This document shows positions 8,997 to 17,816 of a DNA stretch of 64,000 bases, in pieces. The stretch spans positions 1 through 64,000 of the forward strand of contig NZ_CANMOO010000004.1 of NCBI RefSeq assembly GCF_947499585.1. The letters are read 5' to 3'. Each line of letters begins with the position of its first letter. Position 1 is the stretch's first letter. The notes under the pieces were generated by a model, which was not told the origin of the DNA, ran no database searches, and saw only the letters and a program-made list of their open reading frames with translations. A program made the position numbers and the translations under genes. The DNA is from an uncultured Allomuricauda sp. (GTDB lineage Bacteria; Bacteroidota; Bacteroidia; Flavobacteriales; Flavobacteriaceae).

Positions 8997-9040
8997 AGGC
9001 ATTTAAACAAAAATATGGTATCGTTTACTATATTTTAAAG

Positions 9041-9057
9041 TTGACCAGCCAACTATT
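9041..9057. promoter_or_regulatory. Putative TetR operator 3 (upstream of RND gene)
   Basis: TTGACCAGCCAACTATT matches the second operator (ATGACCAGTCATCTATT) at 14 of 17 positions. It lies 82 bases upstream of the RND transporter start, just after a TATATTTT box (9029-9036) that resembles a -7 element. Confidence 0.5.
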
Positions 9058-9138
9058 AACTAAAAAATGAAAAATAATTGTCCAATTTAAAACAACGTAA
9101 ATCGTCTAAAACAAAACATCTTAATAAACCTTAAATAA

Positions 9139-11517
9139 ATGAACGCAATCCAAAAAACTAAAAATGCGACCAATGCATTTGCTAAGAACTGGGCCAATTT
9201 TGTAATTAAATTCAAATGGCCCGTACTGCTATTGACCATTTTATTGGCCATGGGACTTGGATCTCAAGGAAAAATGGAATTTGATGGTGACTACCATGTT
9301 TTTTTTAGTGAGTCTAATCCAGAACTGGAAGCATTTGATGCACTTCAAGAAAAATACACAAAAGATGATAATATAATTGTTGTCTTGGCACCTAAAAACG
9401 GTAATATTTTTACCAGAGAGAACCTCATTGCCATAGAGGAATTAACCGCAGAAGCCTGGAACACTCCTTACTCTTCTAGAGTAGATGCGGTAACGAACTT
9501 TCAGCATACAAGCGCAAAAGGAGATGACCTTTATGTAGATGATCTTTCCTATGACTCAGCGAGCAAAACAGATGCTGAAATTCTAGAGATTAGAGAAAAG
9601 GCACTTAAGGAACCCTTATTGGTTCATAGAATTATCAATGTAGAAGGCAGTGTTACTGCTATTAATGTAACGGTTCGTCTTCCGGGAGAAAATAGTGCTG
9701 CCGAAATTCCAGAAGTAACTATCGCTACCAGAGAGATGATTTCCAAGTTTCAAGAAAAGCATCCAGAATTCGATGTGTATACCACTGGATTGGTTCCGTT
9801 GAACACGGCATTTTTTGAATCCTCCCAAAAAGATTTAATGCTTACCATGTTAATGTTGCTGATTGTTGTTGTTGTCACATTGGTGTTGACCAGAAATATT
9901 TTCGCTACGCTTGCTACTTTGTTTGTTGTCCTATTCTCTATTATAAGTGCTGTTGGCTTTATTGGTTTAAATGGTATTAAGTTGACACCTCCCTCGGCTG
10001 TTTTTCCAACGATGATATTGACTTTGGCGGTTGCAGACAGTATTCACATCCTAATTACATACTTACAAAAAGTTCGTAAGGAAGGATTGGAAAAGAAAGA
10101 AGCTTTGGTTGAATCCATGCGATTGAACTTTATGCCAGTATTCATTACCAGTTTAACCACCGTTATTGGGTTTCTAACCTTAAACTATGGAGATGTACCT
10201 CCATTTTGGGATCTAGGAAATATAGTCGCTTTTGGTATGTGTATGGCCTTTTTGTTTTCCACTACTACATTGCCCGCATTGATGGCTATTTTTCCAATCT
10301 GGAAATCTAAAAAGGTAAAGGAGCAAAAAGAAGCTAAAATAGGTTGGTACACTAACTTGGGGATGTTCGTGGTTAGACAACCCGTTAAGCTAACGGTGAT
10401 TTCCATAGTGGTCATTGGATTGCTTACTTTTTTGGCAAGGAAAAATGTGTTCAACGATGAGTTTGTGGAATACTTTGATACCACTGTTCAATTTAGACAA
10501 GACAGTGATTTTATCAACGAGAACCTAACGGGGTTCTACAATGTAGAATTCTCTGTGGGTAGTGGAGAAAGTGGAGGAATCAACAATCCTCAATATCTGC
10601 AAAAACTTAATGAATTTGAAGATTGGTTGGAAGACCAACCAGAGGTAGTTCATGTAAATGCATTTAGTGAAGTTGCTAGGAGAGTAAATCGCTCAATGCA
10701 TGGAGACGATCAATCTTTTTACAAAGTTCCTGAGAATAGGGAAGAAGCTGCACAATATCTTTTGCTTTATGAGCTTTCGCTTCCTTTTGGTCTGGATCTG
10801 AACAATCAAATCAATGTAGATAAATCGGAATCTAGAGTTACTGTTACCCTTCAGAACAATTCAAGTGTAGAAATGATTGCTTTTGCGGAGAGATCAGAAA
10901 ATTGGTTGAAGGATAACACGCCTGAATCCATGCACGCGCTTGCTGTAAGTCCAACGCTAATGTTTTCCAAACTAGGGTTCCGTCAGGCGGATAGTATGTT
11001 TAAAGGAAACATTATTGCGCTCATTCTTATTTCCCTGGTATTGATGATTGCCTTAAGGAATTTTAAACTTGGGTTATTAAGTATTATACCCAATGTTGCT
11101 CCGGTGTTGGTAGGTTTTGGATTATGGTACCTGCTCAAAGGAACCATCAATACGGGAATGGTGATTGTTTTTGGTATGACTTTGGGAATTATTGTGGATG
11201 ATACGGTCCATTTTATGAGTAAATTTTTACGTGCTCGTAGGGAGCTTGGCTATGATGCTAAAGCCGCAATCATTTATGCTTTTGAAACTGTAGGTAAAGC
11301 TTTGGTAACGACTACCGTGGTGCTATTGGCAGGTTTTATAGTGTTGTCAACATCCTCTTTTGCATTAAACAGTTATATGGCTAGAATTACGGTAATCATC
11401 ATTATAGCTGCATTGATTATCGATTTTATTCTCTTGCCTTCTTTATTGATTTTGGCCAGTAAAGAAAAAGAAGAAACTATGGAAACATCCAAAGTGCAAG
11501 TGCAGTTGGATAAATAA
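9139..11517 (+). CDS. RND superfamily transporter, MMPL type
   Basis: This 792-residue protein has the MMPL/RND layout. One N-terminal helix (about 25-45) is followed by a periplasmic domain, a block of helices (about 228-395), a helix near 415, a second periplasmic domain (about 440-610) and a second helix block (about 615-780). Charged intramembrane motifs typical of proton-coupled members are ADSIHILITYL in the first block and VDDTVHFMSKFLRARRE in the second. Such 'predicted exporter' RND proteins move lipids or hydrophobic compounds. The next two genes (LolA-like, outer-membrane barrel) complete a likely inner-to-outer membrane path. The gene is probably repressed by the upstream TetR protein. 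Confidence 0.9.
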   Translation: MNAIQKTKNATNAFAKNWANFVIKFKWPVLLLTILLAMGLGSQGKMEFDGDYHVFFSESNPELEAFDALQEKYTKDDNIIVVLAPKNGNIFTRENLIAIEELTAEAWNTPYSSRVDAVTNFQHTSAKGDDLYVDDLSYDSASKTDAEILEIREKALKEPLLVHRIINVEGSVTAINVTVRLPGENSAAEIPEVTIATREMISKFQEKHPEFDVYTTGLVPLNTAFFESSQKDLMLTMLMLLIVVVVTLVLTRNIFATLATLFVVLFSIISAVGFIGLNGIKLTPPSAVFPTMILTLAVADSIHILITYLQKVRKEGLEKKEALVESMRLNFMPVFITSLTTVIGFLTLNYGDVPPFWDLGNIVAFGMCMAFLFSTTTLPALMAIFPIWKSKKVKEQKEAKIGWYTNLGMFVVRQPVKLTVISIVVIGLLTFLARKNVFNDEFVEYFDTTVQFRQDSDFINENLTGFYNVEFSVGSGESGGINNPQYLQKLNEFEDWLEDQPEVVHVNAFSEVARRVNRSMHGDDQSFYKVPENREEAAQYLLLYELSLPFGLDLNNQINVDKSESRVTVTLQNNSSVEMIAFAERSENWLKDNTPESMHALAVSPTLMFSKLGFRQADSMFKGNIIALILISLVLMIALRNFKLGLLSIIPNVAPVLVGFGLWYLLKGTINTGMVIVFGMTLGIIVDDTVHFMSKFLRARRELGYDAKAAIIYAFETVGKALVTTTVVLLAGFIVLSTSSFALNSYMARITVIIIIAALIIDFILLPSLLILASKEKEETMETSKVQVQLDK

Positions 11518-11545
11518 AAATTATAAACACAAACAATTATACAAA

Positions 11546-12328
11546 ATGAATAAAGTAAAGTTTTTTACCCCAATAACAGCTTTAGTACTTGCAATCACAG
11601 GTGTTACTGCACAATCAAATGAAGAACGCGGATTGCAGATCGCAAAAGCAGCTGAAAAAGCGGATGAAGGATTTGGAAGTTCAATTGTGGACTTGAAAAT
11701 GACCCTTAAAAACAAAAATGGACAGACAAGTGAGCGTTTTTTAACCAACCGTACCCTAGAGTTAACTGCGGATGGTGATAAGTCTTTAATTGTTTTTGAA
11801 AGCCCAAAAGATGTAAAAGGAACGGCGACTCTGACGTTTACCCATAAAATAGGGGCAGATGATCAATGGCTGTACTTGCCCTCTATTAAAAGGGTGAAGA
11901 GAATTTCTTCCAACAACAAATCAGGTCCTTTTGTAGGTAGTGAGTTTGCCTACGAAGATTTGTCTTCTCAAGAGATAGAGAAGTACGCATACAAGTTTGT
12001 AAAGGAAGAAGGTGACTTTTTGATGGTAGAACAAGATCCAACGGACCTTAAATCTGGCTACACAAGAAGAATTGTAACCTACAATAAGAACAAGGGCTAT
12101 AGGTTGGAGAAAATTGAATTCTACGACAGAAAAAATGCATTGCTAAAAACATTGACTTACAGTGATTATAAGCTTTACAAGAATAAATTCTGGAGAGCTG
12201 CAACGCTCACTATGGTCAATCACCAAAGTAACAAGGAAACTCTATTAAAATTTGGAGAGTACAATTTTGGTGCGGAACTAGCTGAAGAGGATTTTACAGA
12301 AGTAGCTTTAAAAAGAGCAGGGAGCTAG
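11546..12328 (+). CDS. Outer membrane lipoprotein-sorting protein-like (LolA-like fold)
   Basis: A 260-residue periplasmic protein with a signal peptide (about 1-22, ending VTAQ). The segment DQWLYLPSIKRVKRISSNNK, followed by GSEFAYEDLSSQEIEKYAY, is characteristic of the LolA-like family encoded beside RND exporters. The half-barrel fold carries hydrophobic cargo. It starts 28 bases after the RND gene and is probably co-transcribed with it. I do not call it lolA itself, because the classical chaperone is usually shorter and not linked to an MMPL transporter. Confidence 0.85.
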   Translation: MNKVKFFTPITALVLAITGVTAQSNEERGLQIAKAAEKADEGFGSSIVDLKMTLKNKNGQTSERFLTNRTLELTADGDKSLIVFESPKDVKGTATLTFTHKIGADDQWLYLPSIKRVKRISSNNKSGPFVGSEFAYEDLSSQEIEKYAYKFVKEEGDFLMVEQDPTDLKSGYTRRIVTYNKNKGYRLEKIEFYDRKNALLKTLTYSDYKLYKNKFWRAATLTMVNHQSNKETLLKFGEYNFGAELAEEDFTEVALKRAGS

Positions 12329-12357
12329 TCCGTTCCAAATCAATTGTATTGTAAAGT

Positions 12358-12439
12358 ATCAAAGCCAGGGTATTCTCTTTAAATGAGCTTTAGGGTGTGA
12401 TAGTGTTAAGCTTGTAAATACCTTGGCCTTGATTTTTTT
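12358..12439 (+). terminator. Long branched stem-loop with T-run: attenuator or internal terminator
   Basis: Bases 12358-12374 pair with 12417-12433 over 17 positions, with one A-C mismatch and one G-U pair. The 42-base interior contains a smaller helix (AGCTT with AAGCT). The 3' arm runs into seven T (12433-12439), 24 bases before the next start codon. The structure lies between the LolA-like and barrel genes and could lower or condition expression of the barrel gene. Confidence 0.55.
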
Positions 12440-12463
12440 AACCATGTTTGAACAGGCATAAGA

Positions 12464-13672
12464 ATGAATAAACAGCTGTATATTTTCGCAGTTATACTTT
12501 GTGTAGGCGTATTTACAACCAATGCCCAACAAAAAGAAAAGACCAAGCCAGATCAGGAATTTGAATTGGAACTAGAGGCGGAGTATCGTTATTTTATCAA
12601 CGATGCCCAGTTTGCCGGGCAGTTGGACCATTATCCATCCATTGCTCTTCGCCCAGATTATTCAATAGAATGGAATAAAGGGTATGAAAGCATCAATTTT
12701 ACTGGCTTTTTTAGAGTAGATAGAGATGACGAACGTACCCATTGGGATGTGCGGGAGCTTTACTACCAAAAAGCAAAAAGCAATTGGGAACTTAGTGTGG
12801 GCCTTAAAAAAGTCTATTGGGGTGTAGCGGAAAGCAATCATTTGGTAGATATTATAAACCAAACGGATGCTGTTGAAACCTTTGATGGTGAAGAAAAATT
12901 GGGCCAACCTATGGTTCAGTACAGTTACATTACCAATAAAATGGGAACCTTTGATTTTTTCTATTTGCCCTTTAATAGAAAACGCACTTTTACGGGAGAA
13001 AAAGGAAGATTACGTTTTGGGACGGTCATTAATCAAGATGATATAGGGTATGAAAGTGGGGCTAAAGAATGGAGACAGGATTTTGCCGTGCGCTGGAAAC
13101 ATTATTTTGGAATTTTTGATGTAGGGCTTTCCCATTTTTATGGAACTGGGCGTGAACCGCTCTTTATTTTTGACCCGTTTGGTAACATTGAGTCCTTTTA
13201 TCCAGTAATAAACCAAACAGGGATAGATGTGCAGATTACCCATGATGCTTTTCTATGGAAGATTGAATCCATATATAGGAATGCGGATGCCCAAGATTTT
13301 GTTGCACTGGTAGCAGGATTGGAATATACGTTCAGTAATATTGATGGAAATGGATTGGATATTGGTTTGTTAGGAGAATATCTTTATGATGAAAGAGATG
13401 AACTGTCTTTAAATGCACTGCAAAATGATGTTTTCTTCGGGAGCAGGTTGGCCTTTAATGATATTCAAGACACATCTATATTAATTGGAGCAGTGGCCGA
13501 TTTAGAATCCAGTAGCAAGATTTTTAGCTTGGAGGCCTCTAGACGCTTTGGTTCTAATTGGCGTGCAGAAATAGAAACTAGAATCTTCAGTTCTGTTGCG
13601 GATGACGAATTAATTTTAGGAAACTTTAAGGAAGATAGCTTTTTACGCTTTACTATTTCTCGGTTCTTTTAA
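12464..13672 (+). CDS. Putative outer-membrane beta-barrel protein of the RND/LolA-like unit
   Basis: A 402-residue protein with a signal peptide (about 1-22, ending TNAQ). It then shows amphipathic beta-strand segments rich in aromatic residues and ends in ISRFF, as outer-membrane barrels do. The pattern resembles the DUF1302-like proteins found with MMPL/LolA-like pairs; that family call is from memory and tentative. Position after the RND and LolA-like genes suggests it is the outer-membrane end of the same export or lipid-trafficking path. A long stem-loop separates it from the LolA-like gene, and a terminator follows it. Confidence 0.75.
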   Translation: MNKQLYIFAVILCVGVFTTNAQQKEKTKPDQEFELELEAEYRYFINDAQFAGQLDHYPSIALRPDYSIEWNKGYESINFTGFFRVDRDDERTHWDVRELYYQKAKSNWELSVGLKKVYWGVAESNHLVDIINQTDAVETFDGEEKLGQPMVQYSYITNKMGTFDFFYLPFNRKRTFTGEKGRLRFGTVINQDDIGYESGAKEWRQDFAVRWKHYFGIFDVGLSHFYGTGREPLFIFDPFGNIESFYPVINQTGIDVQITHDAFLWKIESIYRNADAQDFVALVAGLEYTFSNIDGNGLDIGLLGEYLYDERDELSLNALQNDVFFGSRLAFNDIQDTSILIGAVADLESSSKIFSLEASRRFGSNWRAEIETRIFSSVADDELILGNFKEDSFLRFTISRFF

Positions 13673-13706
13673 TGTTACTTTGTTTAGCAGTCAACCATAT
13701 AAAATA

Positions 13707-13740
13707 AAAGCCAAGGTTTTGTCTTGGCCTTTATTTTTTT
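13707..13740 (+). terminator. Terminator after the export unit
   Basis: AAAGCCAAGG pairs with TCTTGGCCTTT, with one bulged base, followed by ATTTTTTT. The A-rich left side would also give a T-run on the opposite strand, so it may also end the convergent collagen-like lipoprotein transcript. Confidence 0.75.
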
Positions 13741-13784
13741 AATCATTAGGTAAGACTATTAAATAGTCTTGGTATGGATGTGTT

Positions 13785-14516
13785 TTATGGGGAAGTTATT
13801 GGTTGCAGAAGAGTCACATCTGCTGTTCCAGATATGGTTAAATCATTACCACTACTATTATTAAGTGCAACAACTGAAACCGAATATGATAAGGTAAGGA
13901 TTTGGGTAGTGGCGTCATAGGCAATATTGGAAAATTCAAAATCGGCCAATTCAGCATTTAGAAATGGAGTGCTTGAAAATCCGTCATTGATTACAAAATA
14001 CATATTGTCATCTCCTATTACGGAGTAATTGACAATACTTATATAGGCAAACTCTATACTCTGCGTAGGTTGCCCTAAATTCTTAACATTTAGAAATAAC
14101 CCTAGGCCGGTATTTTGATAAAAATCGTCTGGAGCACTAAGAAAGCGAGCCATACCAAATTCATGAAAGGTATCTGATCCCTGTTGAGAAAAACGAACTG
14201 AGTTTGTGGGAAAATCAGGTGGAACAACTTGAAGAAAATTTGCGCCAACCGGGAAAAACTTGAATGAAGTAGAATCTGTAAATGCAAGATCATCTGGTCT
14301 TGTGCCCTCCATCTCCATGGTAACATCTCCAAATTTGGTCAGTTCATCAAAACCCACCCCGTTTTCACCATCTATTCCATTGGTGCCATCAACTCCATTG
14401 ACCCCATTAGTTCCATCTTCTCCATTGATTCCATCTCTTCCATCTTCTCCAGAGCAGGAAGCCATACAAATTGTTAAGGCAACTATTGTCAAGGTTATTA
14501 ATCTAAGTGATTTCAT
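13785..14516 (-). CDS. Lipoprotein with short collagen-like Gly-X-Asp/Asn region
   Basis: A 243-residue protein. The signal peptide ends in a lipobox (ICMASC, Cys20), so it is a lipoprotein. About eleven Gly-X-Y triplets follow (from residue 22, GEDGRDGINGEDGTNG onward), with Asp or Asn at nearly every third position instead of Pro. The remaining 190 residues begin with a segment TKFGDVTMEMEGTRPDDLAF that recurs in the next gene and form a beta-rich domain of unknown function. The neighbour at 14647 is a paralogue, so the pair arose by tandem duplication. Function unknown; a surface or matrix role is possible. Confidence 0.8.
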   Translation of the reverse strand: MKSLRLITLTIVALTICMASCSGEDGRDGINGEDGTNGVNGVDGTNGIDGENGVGFDELTKFGDVTMEMEGTRPDDLAFTDSTSFKFFPVGANFLQVVPPDFPTNSVRFSQQGSDTFHEFGMARFLSAPDDFYQNTGLGLFLNVKNLGQPTQSIEFAYISIVNYSVIGDDNMYFVINDGFSSTPFLNAELADFEFSNIAYDATTQILTLSYSVSVVALNNSSGNDLTISGTADVTLLQPITSP

Positions 14517-14646
14517 AAGTATTGTTTTAATAAAGGTTGTACTGTTATTTGTGACAAAAATAATTTGACCTTATATAGAAACTTGAACAGAATTGATGTG
14601 CGACTTGTTTGAATTGATAAATGCTCAATCTTAGGAAAAATCAACC

Positions 14647-15492
14647 TTAATTTATCAGTTCCAAAACAAATACATCTACATTACCGGATATGTTGAGTTC
14701 GTTATTAGAATCGTTGTTTGCAGCATCGACGGTAAACGAGTAGGAAAATTGGAGATTATTCGTGACAGTATCAAAAGATATATCTGAAAGCACAAAATCA
14801 GTGACCCCAGCACCATTATTTTCATACTGATCATCCAAAACAAAGTATTTATTATCACTTCCGATAACTGCATAGTTATTTATCTGTAAAGAAGCTTGAT
14901 TAAAGACTAATGGAAGTTGTTCTGGTTTGGTTATGGATAATGAAATATCAGCAAAGGCAATCTGATACACTTCATCAGGTGTACTTAAAAAACGGCGTAA
15001 TTCAAATTGGTATACAATATCATTCCCTTGATTGTTAGATACTACACTGTTGTATGTGTCTATATCATCTCCATCGACAGGGGTATATCTGAAAGACTCA
15101 TTGTTAGCAAAGGCTACATTATCCGGTCTGATTCCTTGTAATTCTACCTCAATAGATCCGAATCTGAGCATATCTTCAAGACCAACCCCGTCAACTCCGT
15201 TTTCCCCGTTGCTTCCGTTTGTTCCATTTTCCCCGTCAACTCCGTTCGCTCCATCAGCACCATCCATTCCCCTACAATCAAAGGCATTGAACTCACCATC
15301 TTGATTCGTATCCTCTTCCTCATCGTTTGTGCCATTACTATTAGTATCCCAACAATTAATACCGGTTGCACCGGTTTCCCCTATGGTACCAGGGTCGCCT
15401 TTAACTCCATCCAACCCATCTTCTGAGGTGCAAGAAGTTAAACAGACTGTTATCATAACTATTGCTGCAGGAAATAGTCGATTTAATTTCAT
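14647..15492 (-). CDS. Collagen-like lipoprotein with EF-hand-like insert (paralogue of the gene at 13785)
   Basis: A 281-residue protein starting at ATG 15492; the frame is open further upstream but only with a TTG and an unlikely leader. The lipobox is VCLTSC. The Gly-X-Y region is split by a Cys-bounded acidic insert (CWDTNSNGTNDEEED, then TNQDGEFNAFDC) with DxNxNGxxD and DxNxDGxFNxxD patterns like EF-hand/dockerin calcium loops. The C-terminal domain has FGSIEVELQGIRPDNVAFAN, homologous to the neighbour at 13785. The two genes share strand and are separated by about 130 bases. Calcium binding is inferred from the loops only. Confidence 0.8.
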   Translation of the reverse strand: MKLNRLFPAAIVMITVCLTSCTSEDGLDGVKGDPGTIGETGATGINCWDTNSNGTNDEEEDTNQDGEFNAFDCRGMDGADGANGVDGENGTNGSNGENGVDGVGLEDMLRFGSIEVELQGIRPDNVAFANNESFRYTPVDGDDIDTYNSVVSNNQGNDIVYQFELRRFLSTPDEVYQIAFADISLSITKPEQLPLVFNQASLQINNYAVIGSDNKYFVLDDQYENNGAGVTDFVLSDISFDTVTNNLQFSYSFTVDAANNDSNNELNISGNVDVFVLELIN

Positions 15493-15846
15493 ATCCTTTA
15501 AAAGTTTTATTAGAATCAAAAAAGTAGTGTATATGCCCCTTTTAACTTGGAGGAAATTGATGCATGCACGATTTTGATTGATGAATGTATGCTTCGCGTA
15601 AATTTTTTTTGACGAGATGAAGGAGAGTTTGAGGAAAAACCACTAATAATCAAATAATTAAAAGAGTCTACCTACTTAAGACAGAAGTGCTTTTATGTAA
15701 TTTACATAAGAATTTTGCTTCACTCCATCTTAAGGACGTTTCACTCACAATCTTAGACACTTCATTTGAATAACTCGCTTTTACTATTGAAGCTAACCTA
15801 GTTTAGGCTCATAATTAAAGGAAATCCCATAAACAACACCAGACGA
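15493..15846. other. Intergenic region with a 17-bp palindrome
   Basis: I see no convincing gene in this 354-base stretch. It holds the upstream region of the collagen-like gene and a perfect palindrome, TTATGTAA-T-TTACATAA, at 15693-15709, which could be an operator. Confidence 0.5.
15693..15709. promoter_or_regulatory. 17-bp perfect palindrome, possible operator
   Basis: TTATGTAA and TTACATAA are exact inverted repeats around a single T. The site lies about 200 bases upstream of the collagen-like lipoprotein gene and 140 bases upstream of a small HTH gene. The regulator is unknown. Confidence 0.35.
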
Positions 15847-16047
15847 GTGGAAAGGGTGCTTAAACTCATCAAGTTCCTCTCGGAGAGAACCATTAGAGAA
15901 ATAAATAAACACCTCAGCATCCACGAAAAGAGCGTACAAAACTATTTGAACCTAATGGTTCAATTGGGATTTGATGTTGAGATAAGGATGGGCAAGTACC
16001 ATTCTTATCGTATTACCAATACAAAAGAGTTTTTCAAAGTAGCATAG
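15847..16047 (+). CDS. Small HTH-domain protein
   Basis: A 66-residue frame starting at GTG. The sequence ERVLKLIKFLSERTIREINK, then HLSIHEKSVQNYLNLMVQLG, resembles a winged helix-turn-helix of the type found at the N-terminus of WYL or HTH_11 regulators. It ends right after the wing, so it is either a stand-alone DNA-binding protein or a remnant of a longer regulator. The frame is open for another 33 bases upstream without an ATG. Its coding status rests on the HTH resemblance. Confidence 0.45.
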   Translation: MERVLKLIKFLSERTIREINKHLSIHEKSVQNYLNLMVQLGFDVEIRMGKYHSYRITNTKEFFKVA

Positions 16048-16252
16048 TCGAAGTCTTTTCTAACATCACTATGCGCTTGTAGGATTGGAGTTTTGAACGA
16101 ATGTTTGATTAATCAAGTTTTTTCAAGTCTTCAGAAAGTAATTAAAAGTGTAACAATTCTGTGATTGAAGTTAAAAATAGGTTGTTTGAAAGATTTATTT
16201 GCTTTTAAGGTTTAGCATTTGTATTGTTGTTTTGTGTAAACTTAACCCATTT

Positions 16253-17533
16253 ATGAAAGCAGTAAAACTACTATTGATAAGCATAACTTTTTTAGTATTC
16301 TCCTGTAGCGGTGGTGATAGTTCTTCAGATGATTCAGTACCAATAAATCAAACTCCTAATGATAACCCGCCAGTGGGTTTAGTTACTTTTTGTGATGTAA
16401 ATACTCAACTCATGCCTATTATTGGGCAGTATGGAGACAATGGCCTTTCGATAAGTATTGATTTACCTGCAGATGTCTCTATGGCCGAAGTAAATGATTA
16501 TGGCTTTATGTTAAAAAGAACTTATGATTCAAAAGAATTCAAGTATGATCTTTCAGATACGGGTTCTGAGAATTTTGATTCATCTATTGTGGATTTGATA
16601 CATGGTTTTGAATATGAGGTAACAGGTTATGCAATTATTGACGGAAAGATTTGTTACACCAATTCAGAATCTTTTGAGGCGCAGGAGAATTACCCTTTGT
16701 CACCTTGGTCAGTTATGGCTGCGGAATTATTGTATAAAAATAATACATATGGAATTACGGTTGGAGGAGAACCATATGTTCTTCTTGAAAATTTCAATTT
16801 TTACAAAATCAATGAAGATGGTTCTTTAGAACGTAAAGCTAATTACCCGTCAGGTGTGATTGGTTATGGCGATTTCACAATATTCGACTTGGATGGATTC
16901 GCTTATGTAAAACGTACATCGCGTAATGAGATTTATAGATATGATAAAGATTTAGACACATGGGATGAAGTTGGGGTTATTTATAATAATACAGGAAAAT
17001 TTAGTGGACAGTTAGAAGGAATTGGATATACTTTCAGCAATGTTTGGGGTTTTAGCTATGTTCCTGGGGATTGTTGTTTTTTTTTATTAGGAGAGGAATA
17101 TTATACAACAACAGAACTTCGTTCAACTTTTCAAACTAAAACTGATATTTATGCTATCAATAGAGAGTATGAGATACTTCTATTTGATAAATTCGACGGA
17201 ACTTTTAGTGTCATTGCCAACTATCCTGGAGAAAAGTTAGAATATAATAATGATATTGTAACGCTGGTTCAAGGCAATAAGGCTTACATTGGATTGGACG
17301 TAAAATATAACAACCGTGAATCCACCAATTTTCATGACATCTATGAGCTAAATTTGGATACTCTTGAATGGAAAGAACTGGAGCCATTCCCTGTGCCATT
17401 TGTGAGTACTAGAGGAATTGGTCAAGTAAATGGGGAGTTGTACAGCTACATTTTTTTTAGAGACTGGACTGCCGAAAGCAAAGGATATGTCTGGAGGTTC
17501 GACCCCACCAAGGTAGCATATCTTGGCAATTAA
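16253..17533 (+). CDS. Lipoprotein with kelch-like/propeller repeats
   Basis: A 426-residue protein. ATG 16253 is chosen because it gives a clean lipoprotein signal (MKAVKLLLISITFLVFSC, Cys18); an upstream TTG would add an unlikely leader. An Asp/Ser/Pro-rich linker follows, then a fibronectin-like region (about 50-150) and a C-terminal region (about 155-426) with repeated motifs such as YRYDKDLDTWDEV and YELNLDTLEWKELEPFPVP. These are typical of kelch-like beta-propeller blades. Likely a surface or periplasm-facing lipoprotein of unknown function. It sits alone on its strand in an accessory region. Confidence 0.75.
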   Translation: MKAVKLLLISITFLVFSCSGGDSSSDDSVPINQTPNDNPPVGLVTFCDVNTQLMPIIGQYGDNGLSISIDLPADVSMAEVNDYGFMLKRTYDSKEFKYDLSDTGSENFDSSIVDLIHGFEYEVTGYAIIDGKICYTNSESFEAQENYPLSPWSVMAAELLYKNNTYGITVGGEPYVLLENFNFYKINEDGSLERKANYPSGVIGYGDFTIFDLDGFAYVKRTSRNEIYRYDKDLDTWDEVGVIYNNTGKFSGQLEGIGYTFSNVWGFSYVPGDCCFFLLGEEYYTTTELRSTFQTKTDIYAINREYEILLFDKFDGTFSVIANYPGEKLEYNNDIVTLVQGNKAYIGLDVKYNNRESTNFHDIYELNLDTLEWKELEPFPVPFVSTRGIGQVNGELYSYIFFRDWTAESKGYVWRFDPTKVAYLGN

Positions 17534-17660
17534 CTAACTTATAGTCTTATCCAATTATTGCCTCAATACAATATTTTGGAGTTATATAATAGATGGTAAA
17601 TTTGAGATTACTACGCGAGTGTTGGTTAGTTTTTTGATTATTGCAAGGAAACAAAAAATA

Positions 17661-17694
17661 AAAACCCTGCAAATCAATTGATTTGCAGGGTTTT
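17661..17694 (-). terminator. 34-bp perfect palindrome terminating the tRNA transcript
   Basis: AAAACCCTGCAAATCAA is followed directly by its exact reverse complement. On the minus strand it is followed by TTTTTATTTTTTG-like sequence. It lies 2 bases from the 3' end of tRNA-Leu and so ends the mutS-tRNA transcript. Confidence 0.85.
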
Positions 17695-17695
17695 G

Positions 17696-17779
17696 TACTC
17701 GAGGCGGGACTTGAACCCGCACGGGCTAATGCCCACAGGATTTTAAGTCCGGCGTGTCTACCAATTCCACCACTCGAGC
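17696..17779 (-). tRNA. tRNA-Leu (anticodon TAA)
   Basis: The minus strand gives an 84-nt cloverleaf with acceptor GCTCGAG pairing CTCGAGT, anticodon loop CTTAAAA (anticodon TAA), a long variable arm typical of class II tRNAs, and the T-loop GGTTCAAGTCC. CCA is not encoded. Confidence 0.93.
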
Positions 17780-17816
17780 AGGACTTAAATAAAAAACGCT
17801 GTTAACCAGCGTCTTG

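Noticed and set aside
14260-14568. Ser/Pro-rich frame on the plus strand opposite the collagen-like gene (also 15032-15304)
   Set aside because: Repetitive Ser-Pro sequence is the reverse reading of Gly-X-Asp/Asn codons; the minus frame has lipobox and homology.
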